In this document: piece after piece, positions 26,822-34,331 of the stretch
Layout of the letters: every line of letters starts with the position of its first letter
Position numbering within the stretch: position 1 is the first letter of the stretch
Origin: Pseudomonas yamanorum
GTDB taxonomy: Bacteria > Pseudomonadota > Gammaproteobacteria > Pseudomonadales > Pseudomonadaceae
Assembly (NCBI RefSeq): GCF_900105735.1
Contig: NZ_LT629793.1
Coordinates: 5,022,001-5,086,000, forward strand
Direction of reading: 5' to 3'
Length of the DNA: 64,000 bases
Position numbers and translations under genes: made by a program
The notes under the pieces: generated by a model
Database searches by the model: none
Told to the model about the DNA's origin: nothing
The model's input: the letters and a program-made list of their open reading frames with translations, nothing else

Positions 26822-27331
26822 ATGTCCGGCGCCGACACTTCTCACAGCGATTACGTGGGCGGATTATTCCGCAGTCATTACGACTGGCTGTGCGGCCGTT
26901 TGCACCGCCATCTCGATTCCCGTGCCCACGCCGAAGACATCGCCGCCGACACCTTCGTCCAACTGTTGAGTTCCCCGGGCGTGACGCCGATCCGCCAGCC
27001 ACGCGCCTTGCTCACCACCATCGCCCAACGCCTGATGTACCAGCTATGGCGCCGTCGAGACCTGGAGCGCGCCTACCTCGACGCCCTCTATCAGGACGAA
27101 ACCTCGCCCGCGCCATCCCCGGAAGACCTCGCGCAAATGCTCGAAGCCCTGCAGGCCATCGACCAGTTGCTCGACGGCTTGCCGGCCAAGGTCAAGGCGA
27201 CCTTCCTGTTGTCGCAACTCAACGGCCTGACCTACCCGGAAATCGCGGCCGAGCTGGGCATTTCCCAACGCTCGGTCAGCGACTACATGACCCGCGCCGT
27301 CAATCGCTGCCTGCGGCTGTGCCTGGAATGA
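26822..27331 (+). CDS. FecI-type ECF RNA polymerase sigma factor
   Basis: A 169-residue sigma-70 family member of the FecI (iron-starvation/cell-surface signalling) class. Region 2 spans about residues 11-75 (YDWLCGRLHRHLDSRAHAEDIAADTFVQLL) and region 4 about 110-165 (LDGLPAKVKATFLLSQLNGLTYPEIAAELGISQRSVSDYM). Its stop overlaps the start of fecR (ATGA), the usual arrangement for a sigma/anti-sigma pair. I find no convincing Fur box in the 110 bases upstream, so iron may not be the signal. Probable target: the TonB receptor downstream and, by a shared promoter element, the desaturase operon upstream. Confidence 0.9.
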   Translation: MSGADTSHSDYVGGLFRSHYDWLCGRLHRHLDSRAHAEDIAADTFVQLLSSPGVTPIRQPRALLTTIAQRLMYQLWRRRDLERAYLDALYQDETSPAPSPEDLAQMLEALQAIDQLLDGLPAKVKATFLLSQLNGLTYPEIAAELGISQRSVSDYMTRAVNRCLRLCLE

Positions 27332-28263
27332 GTGACGAACTGATCGACAGCGCCACTCGCTGGGTGGTGTTGCTGCGCTCCGGCGAGGCGAGTGCCACGG
27401 ACTGGCAGCGTTATCACCAGTGGCGCGCCGCAGATCCGCGTCACGAAGCCTTGTGCCAACAACTGGAAACCCGCCTCGGTGTGTTTCAAATTCCGCAGGC
27501 CCAAGGCGTCAGCGGCAAGGTATTGCAGCAGGCACTGGACGCGCCTTCCAGCCGCCGCACCGTGTTGCGCGGCGCCCTGGTGGGCGCTGGCCTGATGCTG
27601 GGCGCCGGTTGGCTGGCCCGGCCGGTGGTGGAGGATTTGACCGCCGATATCCGCACCGGCACCGGCGAACGGCGCACTGTAGAGCTGGCCGATGGCAGCG
27701 AGTTACTGCTCAACGCCCGCAGTGCCGCCGATATTCAATTCGACCCACAACGCCGCGTGGTGCGCCTGCGCGACGGTGAGTTGCTGGCGAAGATCGCCAA
27801 GGACAGCCACCGGCCGTTTTTCATCCAGACCGACCAGGCCCGAGTGCGCGCCGATGGCAATCGCCTGCTGTTGCGTGAGCGCGAAGGGCAGGGCCACGTG
27901 GTTGCGCTCAACGGCGCCCTGGAGATCGACGGCCAGAACGGCGAACGCCTGCAGCTGGAGGCCGGGCACGAGGTCACTTACGACCGCTTCGGCTTCGGAC
28001 CGGTGCTCGCCAGTTCCTCGGGCGCGACCGCCTGGATCGATGGCTTCCTGCAAGTGCGCGACCGCCCGCTGGTGGAGGTGATCGATGCACTGCGTCCGTA
28101 TCACAACGGCGTGCTGCGCCTCGATCCGGCAGTAGCAGGGTTGCGGGTCAGCGGCCTGTACCGCCTCGACAATCCCGACCAGATCCTCGACACCCTGGCG
28201 CGCACCCTGCCGATCCACATCACCCGTCGGACCGGGTTGTGGGTGACCGTCAGTGCCACCTGA
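27328..28263 (+). CDS. FecR-type transmembrane anti-sigma factor
   Basis: A 311-residue cell-surface-signalling regulator. An N-terminal cytoplasmic domain (about 1-70; DUF4880 pattern WQRYHQWRAADPRHEALCQQL) binds the sigma. A single membrane span follows at about 79-98, preceded by twin arginines R76-R77 in SRRTVLRG, resembling a Tat signal. The periplasmic FecR domain (about 105-205, IRTGTGERRTVELADGSELL) and C-terminal STN-like DUF4974 part end in RRTGLWVTVSAT. It transmits the state of the TonB receptor to the sigma factor. The start at 27328 overlaps the sigma gene stop; the longer open frame upstream reads through the sigma gene in another frame. Confidence 0.9.
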   Translation: MSDELIDSATRWVVLLRSGEASATDWQRYHQWRAADPRHEALCQQLETRLGVFQIPQAQGVSGKVLQQALDAPSSRRTVLRGALVGAGLMLGAGWLARPVVEDLTADIRTGTGERRTVELADGSELLLNARSAADIQFDPQRRVVRLRDGELLAKIAKDSHRPFFIQTDQARVRADGNRLLLREREGQGHVVALNGALEIDGQNGERLQLEAGHEVTYDRFGFGPVLASSSGATAWIDGFLQVRDRPLVEVIDALRPYHNGVLRLDPAVAGLRVSGLYRLDNPDQILDTLARTLPIHITRRTGLWVTVSAT

Positions 28264-28283
28264 AAACGGTTCACCTCGGTCAA

Positions 28284-28381
28284 GGTGGGAGCTGGCTTGC
28301 CTGCGATGCGAGCACCTCGGCCTCTCAGATGTACCGCAGCGATCCCATCGCAGCCTCGCTAAAGCTCGACAGCTTCCACAG
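28284..28381. repeat. Chimeric REP doublet (type A left half, type C right half)
   Basis: The left unit is GTGGGAGCTGGCTTGCC (type A). The right unit is CGCAGCCTCGCTAAAGCTCG followed by ACAGCT, which matches the type-C arm of 12910-12941 with a few changes rather than a type-A inverse. It lies between fecR and the TonB receptor leader. Confidence 0.7.
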
Positions 28382-28406
28382 TTGACCGCGTCGTTTCCGA
28401 ATGTCG

Positions 28407-28437
28407 GTTCTAACGACATAACCAAACGATCTGCAAG
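28407..28437 (+). promoter_or_regulatory. Shared 31-base element before the TonB receptor
   Basis: GTTCTAA-N7-ACCAAACGATCTGCAAG, the second copy of the element at 24851-24881, 80 bases before the receptor start. Candidate ECF-sigma-dependent promoter; the -35/-10 boundaries cannot be assigned from two copies. Confidence 0.55.
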
Positions 28438-28516
28438 TTTTGCCCCGGCCATCCCACATCACTCCCGTAAGCGCTGCGGGGAGCAGCGCTCAGGAGTTTC
28501 CTTGGGGGGAGCCAAC

Positions 28517-31156
28517 GTGAGCCCATTCAACCGTACACCGCTTCGAACCTTTGCCCTGGTGCCGTTGGCCAGTCTGTTCCTTTCTTTCGCTGCCAGCGCC
28601 GAAGACGCGCGACAGGTCTACCACATCGCGCCCGGCCCGCTGGACGAAGTGCTGCTGAACATCAGCCGCCAGAGCGGCCAAGTGATTTCCTTCACGCCGC
28701 AGCTGGGCAACTATTCCTCGGCCAGGGTCGACGGTTCACTGTCGGCGCAACAGGCCGTAGACGCCGCACTCAAGGGCACCGGCCTGCAAGTCCAGGTCAG
28801 CCCGGACGGTGCCTTCATCATCAAGGAAGGCGCCAAAGCCGCGCCCGCCAGCAACAGCATCAAGGCGCAAACCGCCGAAGCCCAGGCGCCGACCCTCGAC
28901 CGCGTGGTCGCCATCGGTACCCGTCGCAGCGATGCCACGGCCCTGACCAGCAGCGCCCCGGTAGACGTGATCAACGCCGAAGAACTCAAGCAAACCGGCG
29001 CCACCAGCCTTAACCAGGCGCTGTTCCAACTGCTGCCGTCGTTCAACTTTCCGCAGAACAACAGCGCCACCCGCGGCCAGGATCCGAAAGGCGCGTCCCT
29101 GCGCGGCTTGTCCCCGGACCAGACCCTGGTGCTGATCAACGGCAAGCGCCGGCACACCTCGGCGGTGGTGAACATTTCCGGCGGCGTGCCGTTCATTGGC
29201 GCGCAGCCGGTGGACCTGGACATGATCCCCATCAGCGCCATCGACCACGTCGAAGTGCTGCGCGATGGCGCCTCGGCGCAATACGGGTCTGACGCGGTGG
29301 CGGGGGTGGTCAACATCGTGCTCAAGGAGCGCGACAGCGGTGGCGGCATCAACACCCAACTGGGCAAATACGCCCAAGGCGACGGCTTCAGCAAAACCAC
29401 CGATGGCTGGTACGGTATCGGCTTGCCAGGGGACGGTTTCCTGACCCTGAGCTTCAACACCCTGAACAACAAACCCGATGACATCGGCGACAAATACGTC
29501 GCCGATGGCCAGGTACAAGACCCGCGCTGGGGCGGTGCCGGGCGCGACAAATACAACCTGGCAGCCAACGCCGAGATCGGCCTGAATGACCAATGGCGTC
29601 TCTACAGCTTCGCCACCTTCGGCCAGGACACCTCGGTCAACAACACGCCGCCGCTGCTGGCCAGCAGCCCTAACAACGTGGCCGGGATCTACCCCAACGG
29701 CACCATCCCGAAATACCGCTATCGCTATGAAGACGGCGCCGTCACCGTCGGCACCCGCTACGAAGACGAGAGCATCGGTCGCTTCGATTTGAGCGCTACC
29801 TATGGCCGCGACGAGCACGACGAGCTGGCCTTCAACACCGTCAACCCGAGCTATGGACTCAACAGCCCGACCAAGTTCAACGTGGCCACGCTGGTCAACG
29901 ACCAGACCAACATCGCCCTGGATTACGCCAAGGATCTGAACGTCGACTGGTCGAGCCATCCCCTCACCGTGTCGGCGGGCGTTGCCTACCGGCATGAACA
30001 GTATCGGCTGGAGGCGGGCGACTACGATTCCTACTCTTACGGCGGCATCGACGGCGTGCAGGTTGGTGCGGTGCAGGCGTCGGGCCTGACCCCGGACGAC
30101 GCCGGCACCTTCAAGCGTGATGTAGGTGGCGTGTACTTCGGCCTGGAAAACCAGGTCACCGACAAGCTCCAGGTGGGCATTGCCGGGCGTACCGAGCACT
30201 ACTCGGACTTCGGCTCGGCCACCACCGGCAAGCTCTCGGCGCGCTATGACTTCACCCCGCAAGTCGGCCTGCGGGCCACGGTCAATAACGCCTACCACGC
30301 GCCGAGCCTGGGGCAGATCGGTACTTCCTGGACCACCACCACCAACCTCGACGCCAACGGCAACCCGGTGCTGACCCGCATGCTGCCCGCCGACAACCCG
30401 GCCGCCCGCGCCCTCGGTGCCCAGCCGCTGAAACCCGAGAAGTCCACCAACTATTCCCTGGGCCTGGTGCTGCGCCCAACCGAACAGGCCTCGCTGACCA
30501 TCGATGCCTACCAGATCTCGATTCGTGACCGCCTGCTGTTCAGCGGCGGGATTTCCGGACCACTGGCCGAGCAGATCCTCAAGGATGCCGGCTACGGCCA
30601 GTACTCCTGGGCGCAGTTCATGACCAACGCTGCCGACACCCGCACCCGTGGCGTCGACATCGTGGGCAAGTACAACCTGGACCTTGAGCAGTTCGGCAAC
30701 CTGAACCTGTCGGCGGGCTACACCAAGGCCCGCACCACAATCGAAAAGGTCCACGAAAACCCCAATGGTTTCGAAGTGCTGACCCGCGAGTCCCGTGGCT
30801 TCCTGGAGCACGGTTACCCGGAAGACAAGGTGGTGTTCGGCGCGGTCCACAAGCTCAACCAATGGACCATCGCCCTCAACGAAACCCGTTACGGCAAGTA
30901 CCGCAAATATGCCTCGAGCGAAGCCAACGCCCAGTACGACCAGACCTTCAGCGCGCAATGGACCACCGACCTGGACGTGAACTACGCCTTCACCAAACAA
31001 CTGCGGGTGTCGGTGGGCGTCAACAACCTGTTCGACAGCAAGCCTGATGACTACAACACCCGTTTGCGCCAGACCCCGGGCCAGCAATACAGCTACCTGT
31101 CGCCGACAGCGCCGGAAGGGGCGTTTTACTACACGCGGCTCAGTTATGACTTTTAA
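28517..31156 (+). CDS. TonB-dependent receptor with signal-transducing STN domain
   Basis: An 879-residue outer-membrane transporter. The GTG at 28517 follows GGGGGGA at 6 bases and opens a Sec signal (hydrophobic LVPLASLFLSFAASA, cleavage before EDARQ). Then come an STN transducer domain at about residues 30-85 (YHIAPGPLDEVLLNISRQSG), a plug domain at about 130-260 (RGLSPDQTLVLINGKRRHTS, VEVLRDGASAQYGSDAVAGV), and a 22-strand barrel ending in aromatic YYTRLSYDF. The plug style resembles nutrient-type receptors more than classical siderophore receptors, but that is a judgement. The STN domain and fecI/fecR neighbours show cell-surface signalling. In-frame codons upstream lie in REP sequence and were rejected. 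Confidence 0.9.
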   Translation: MSPFNRTPLRTFALVPLASLFLSFAASAEDARQVYHIAPGPLDEVLLNISRQSGQVISFTPQLGNYSSARVDGSLSAQQAVDAALKGTGLQVQVSPDGAFIIKEGAKAAPASNSIKAQTAEAQAPTLDRVVAIGTRRSDATALTSSAPVDVINAEELKQTGATSLNQALFQLLPSFNFPQNNSATRGQDPKGASLRGLSPDQTLVLINGKRRHTSAVVNISGGVPFIGAQPVDLDMIPISAIDHVEVLRDGASAQYGSDAVAGVVNIVLKERDSGGGINTQLGKYAQGDGFSKTTDGWYGIGLPGDGFLTLSFNTLNNKPDDIGDKYVADGQVQDPRWGGAGRDKYNLAANAEIGLNDQWRLYSFATFGQDTSVNNTPPLLASSPNNVAGIYPNGTIPKYRYRYEDGAVTVGTRYEDESIGRFDLSATYGRDEHDELAFNTVNPSYGLNSPTKFNVATLVNDQTNIALDYAKDLNVDWSSHPLTVSAGVAYRHEQYRLEAGDYDSYSYGGIDGVQVGAVQASGLTPDDAGTFKRDVGGVYFGLENQVTDKLQVGIAGRTEHYSDFGSATTGKLSARYDFTPQVGLRATVNNAYHAPSLGQIGTSWTTTTNLDANGNPVLTRMLPADNPAARALGAQPLKPEKSTNYSLGLVLRPTEQASLTIDAYQISIRDRLLFSGGISGPLAEQILKDAGYGQYSWAQFMTNAADTRTRGVDIVGKYNLDLEQFGNLNLSAGYTKARTTIEKVHENPNGFEVLTRESRGFLEHGYPEDKVVFGAVHKLNQWTIALNETRYGKYRKYASSEANAQYDQTFSAQWTTDLDVNYAFTKQLRVSVGVNNLFDSKPDDYNTRLRQTPGQQYSYLSPTAPEGAFYYTRLSYDF

Positions 31157-31186
31157 ACCCTGATCTAGAAAGGTGTGGAGATCAAC

Positions 31187-31272
31187 TGTGGGAGCTGGCT
31201 TGCCTGCGATTGCATCACCTCGGTCTTCCTGAAAAACCGAGGTGTCTGCATCGCGGGCAAGCCAGCTCCCAC
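31187..31272. repeat. REP doublet, type A
   Basis: TGTGGGAGCTGGCTTGCC and inverted copy between the TonB receptor gene and the betaine-like binding-protein gene, so these are probably separate transcripts or have unequal mRNA levels. Confidence 0.85.
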
Positions 31273-31321
31273 GCTGACACTGCCCACTCTGGATCTGTCT
31301 TGAATCTCCAAGAGGCTACTT

Positions 31322-32335
31322 ATGAGAACACTCAAAAACCTGCTCGGTGGCTCGCTACTGGCACTGACCGTCCTGGCGCAGTCCGCCACGGCCGCCGAAC
31401 CGGTCAAACCGATCCACTTCGGTGACATCACCTGGGAAAGCGGCAGCCTCATCACCGAAGTACTGCGCCTGATCGTCGAGAAAGGCTATGGCCTGCCCAC
31501 CGACACCTTGCCCGGCAGCACCGTGAGCCTGGAAGCCGCCCTGGCCAAGGACGATATCCAGGTGATCGGCGAAGAGTGGGCCGGGCGCAGTCCGGCGTGG
31601 GTCAAGGCCGAAAGCGAAGGTAAAGTGTTCGGCCTGGGCGATACCGTCAAAGGCGCCACCGAAGGCTGGTGGGTGCCGGAATACGTGATCAAGGGCGACG
31701 CCGAACGCGGCATTAAACCCCTGGCCCCGGAGCTTAAATCCGTCGCCGACCTGGCCCGCTACAAGGATGCGTTCCGCGACCCCGAAGACCCCACCCGCGG
31801 GCGCTTCCTCAACAGCCCCACCGGCTGGACCTCGGAGATCGTCAACAGCCAGAAACTCAAGGCTTACGGCCTGACCGACACCTTCGTCAACTTCCGCACC
31901 GGCTCCGGCGCGGCGCTGGATGCCGAGGTCGCTTCGTCGATCCGACGCGGCAAACCTGTGCTGTTCTACTACTGGTCGCCGACGCCACTGTTGGGGCGCT
32001 TCAAGCTGATCAAACTGGAAGAGCCACCGTTCAACGCCGAAGCCTGGAAGACCCTGGCCGACGCCAACAACCCGCACCCCATCGGTACTCGCTCGATGCC
32101 AGCGCACCTGGCGATTGGCGTGTCGGCGCCGTTCAAGGCGCAGTACCCGCAACTGGTGACGTTCTTTGAAAAGGTCGACCTGCCGATTGACCTGCTCAAC
32201 GGCATCCTCGCGCAAATGGCCGAGAAACGCACCGCGCCGCGCCAAGTGGCCGAAGCGTTCCTGAAAGAACAACCGCAGGTCTGGCAGCAATGGGTGCCGG
32301 CGGACGTCGCAGCCAAGGTCAAGGAGAGTCTCTGA
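31322..32335 (+). CDS. Betaine-type (OpuAC/ProX) ABC substrate-binding protein, orphan
   Basis: A 337-residue periplasmic binding protein with Sec signal MRTLKNLLGGSLLALTVLAQ and cleavage near ATA-A. The body fits the OpuAC family: IHFGDITWESGSLITEVLR at the first strand, EEWAGRSPAWVKAE, GATEGWWVPEYVI and VLFYYWSPTPLLGRFKLIKL, with the Trp/Tyr residues that usually form the cation-pi cage for quaternary ammonium ligands. HutX-like histidine and ergothioneine binders belong to the same wider family. No permease or ATPase gene is adjacent. Its stop shares one base with the start of the next gene (TGATG), so the two binding proteins are translationally coupled. Confidence 0.87.
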   Translation: MRTLKNLLGGSLLALTVLAQSATAAEPVKPIHFGDITWESGSLITEVLRLIVEKGYGLPTDTLPGSTVSLEAALAKDDIQVIGEEWAGRSPAWVKAESEGKVFGLGDTVKGATEGWWVPEYVIKGDAERGIKPLAPELKSVADLARYKDAFRDPEDPTRGRFLNSPTGWTSEIVNSQKLKAYGLTDTFVNFRTGSGAALDAEVASSIRRGKPVLFYYWSPTPLLGRFKLIKLEEPPFNAEAWKTLADANNPHPIGTRSMPAHLAIGVSAPFKAQYPQLVTFFEKVDLPIDLLNGILAQMAEKRTAPRQVAEAFLKEQPQVWQQWVPADVAAKVKESL

Positions 32336-33261
32336 TGCACAAGCTCATCGCTGCCACACTGTTGGCGCTGTGCGCCGGGCCTCTGCTGGCGGCAGACCCG
32401 GCCACCCTGCGCGTCGGGTACCAGAAAAGCTCGGTGAGCATGGTGCTTGCCCGTGAGCATCACCTGTTCGAAGAAGGGCTGCCGGGCACCAAGGTCGAGT
32501 GGATCGAATTCCTCGGCGGCCCGCCGCTGATCGAAGCCTTGAACGGCGGCAGCATCGACATCGGCAATATCGGCGACATCCCGCCGATCTTCGCCCAGGC
32601 TGCCGGCATCGACATCCGCTACATCGGCGTCGAACCCAATGACGGGCGCACCGAAGCGATCCTGCTGCCCAAGGACAGCACCGTGCAAAGCGTGGCCGAA
32701 CTCAAGGGCAAGCGCGTTGCGCTGCTCAAGGGTTCCAGCGCCCACAACCTGTTCCTCAAAAGCCTGCTGCGTGCGGGCTTGCAGTGGAAGGATGTGAACG
32801 TGGTGTACCTGTCGCCCTCCGACGGCCGTGCCGCGTTTGAACAAGGCAAGGTCGACGCCTGGGTCGTGTGGGACCCGTACTACTCGGCGGCGGTGGTGGA
32901 CGGTTCGGCGAAAGTGTTGGGGGATGGCCAGGGGCTGAACCCGGCGGGCAGTTTCTTCATCGCCAGCGGCCCGTTTGCCAAGCAGCACCCGCAGGCGATT
33001 GCCGCGATTCTCAAGGTGTTTGCCCAGGCGCAGCGGTTGTCCCTGGACCAGCACGACGAAAGCGTCGCGCTGATGGCCAAGACACTGGGCTTGCAGCCGG
33101 CGGTGGTGGAAAGCTACTTCCAGCATCGCTCGCCGACGCCGAGCCGGCCACTGAATGCGACGGACATCGCCACCCAACAAGGCACCGCCGACGCGTTTTT
33201 TGCCAATGGCCTAATCCCGAAAAAGGTCGATGTGCAGCAAGTTGTGTTCAAGGCCCCATAA
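32335..33261 (+). CDS. Aliphatic-sulfonate-type (SsuA-like) ABC substrate-binding protein, orphan
   Basis: A 308-residue periplasmic binding protein. The start at 32335 opens a Sec signal (MHKLIAATLLALCAGPLLAA) and overlaps the preceding stop; the earlier in-frame start lacks a signal. SsuA/NMT1-type features: LRVGYQKSSVSMVLARE at the first lobe, EFLGGPPLIEALNGGSIDIG, the hinge KGSSAHNLFLKSLLRAGL, and GKVDAWVVWDPYYSAAV. The family binds sulfonates, taurine and similar anions. It again has no cognate permease or ATPase in the window. A 65-base gap leads to the ornithine-cyclodeaminase-family gene. Confidence 0.87.
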   Translation: MHKLIAATLLALCAGPLLAADPATLRVGYQKSSVSMVLAREHHLFEEGLPGTKVEWIEFLGGPPLIEALNGGSIDIGNIGDIPPIFAQAAGIDIRYIGVEPNDGRTEAILLPKDSTVQSVAELKGKRVALLKGSSAHNLFLKSLLRAGLQWKDVNVVYLSPSDGRAAFEQGKVDAWVVWDPYYSAAVVDGSAKVLGDGQGLNPAGSFFIASGPFAKQHPQAIAAILKVFAQAQRLSLDQHDESVALMAKTLGLQPAVVESYFQHRSPTPSRPLNATDIATQQGTADAFFANGLIPKKVDVQQVVFKAP

Positions 33262-33326
33262 CAAGCTCCCTCGGCACATAAAAGCCTCTTCAGCGTCGAC
33301 CTTCGTAACCCATCAGTGAGCAGACC

Positions 33327-34331
33327 ATGCAACCGATCTACATCGACTTCCTTAACGGCCTGGACATCGACGAACTGGCCCTGACCAACGACGAAATCCT
33401 CGACGCCATCGAATCCAGCCTGGCGATCCAGGGCCGCAGCGAGGCGGTGATCGAGCCGCGCATGCACCTGATTCCCGGCGGTGAAATAAACGGCCACTTC
33501 AACGTGCTGCGCGGTGTATTGGGCGGCGCAATCGGCTACGCCGGGGTCAAGGTGGTGGGCGACTTTGTCGACAACTACCGCAAGGGCCTGCCCTCGGAAC
33601 TGGCGATTCTCAACCTGCTGGACCCGGCCACTGGCATCCCCAAGGCTATCCTTGATGCCTCGGCGATCACCGACATGCGCACCGGCGCCGTCACTGCTAT
33701 CGGCGCCAAATACCTGGCCCGGCCCGACAGTAAAATCCTCGCGCACATCGGCGCCCGTGGCACCGCGTATTGGAACGTGCGGCTGCTGGACCATCTGTTC
33801 GACTTCGACGAAATCCGCGTGCACTCGCGGCGCAGCGAAAGCCGCGAAGCCTTCGCCGAGCGCCTGCGCCGGGACCTCGGCAAACCGGTGATTGTCACCG
33901 ACGATTGGGAGTCTACGGTGCGCGGCGCCGACATTGTGGTGGAGGCGTCACGCCTGGATCAGCCGCAACCCTTGCTGCGTACCGAGTGGATCAAGCCCGG
34001 CGCCTTCGTCGTGCCCTACGGCACCATGAGCGCAGTGGAATTGTCCTTGACCGACATCATGCACAAACGGGTGGTGGACGATTGGGGCCAGTGCAAGGAC
34101 GGTATGTTTGGCGCATTGCGCGCCCATGTCGATGCCGGGAAACTCAGTGCCGAGACCTTGCATGCGGAGTTGGGGCAGATCGTCGCGGGGTTGAAGAACG
34201 GCCGCGAAACACCCGAAGAAACCATCCTGTTCTGGCACCGTGGGTTGAGCCTGAGCGACATCGCCTTGGGCCACGCACTGCTGGAAAAATCCAAGCGCCT
34301 GGGCATCGGCCAGCGGTTGCGTTGGGCATGA
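33327..34331 (+). CDS. Ornithine cyclodeaminase/mu-crystallin family protein (atypical)
   Basis: A 334-residue Rossmann protein. R45 (EPRMHL) and K75 (GVKVVG) match carboxylate-binding residues of the family. MRTGAVTAIGAKYLARP and the nucleotide loop AHIGARGTAYWN follow. Where Pseudomonas ornithine cyclodeaminase has its catalytic Asp in G-G-D-x-P-G-K-x-E-L, this protein reads PYGTMSAVEL (230-239), so the Asp is missing and the annotated activity is doubtful. It could be an NAD(P)-dependent dehydrogenase or imine reductase. Its stop overlaps the start of the lyase gene (ATGA), indicating coupled expression. Confidence 0.83.
   Translation: MQPIYIDFLNGLDIDELALTNDEILDAIESSLAIQGRSEAVIEPRMHLIPGGEINGHFNVLRGVLGGAIGYAGVKVVGDFVDNYRKGLPSELAILNLLDPATGIPKAILDASAITDMRTGAVTAIGAKYLARPDSKILAHIGARGTAYWNVRLLDHLFDFDEIRVHSRRSESREAFAERLRRDLGKPVIVTDDWESTVRGADIVVEASRLDQPQPLLRTEWIKPGAFVVPYGTMSAVELSLTDIMHKRVVDDWGQCKDGMFGALRAHVDAGKLSAETLHAELGQIVAGLKNGRETPEETILFWHRGLSLSDIALGHALLEKSKRLGIGQRLRWA

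Noticed and set aside
28253-28516. N-terminal extension of the TonB receptor frame
   Set aside because: Runs through a REP element and leader; the GTG at 28517 with a GGGGGGA box starts the signal peptide.
28736-31087. 783-codon antisense frame opposite the TonB receptor
   Set aside because: Shadow of the receptor; no start signals or domain motifs.
33770-34327. Upstream in-frame extension of the HAL-fold gene
   Set aside because: It lies wholly inside the ornithine-cyclodeaminase-family gene in another frame, is Arg/Ala-rich and unlike the family; the ATG at 34328 overlapping the previous stop is normal operon coupling.
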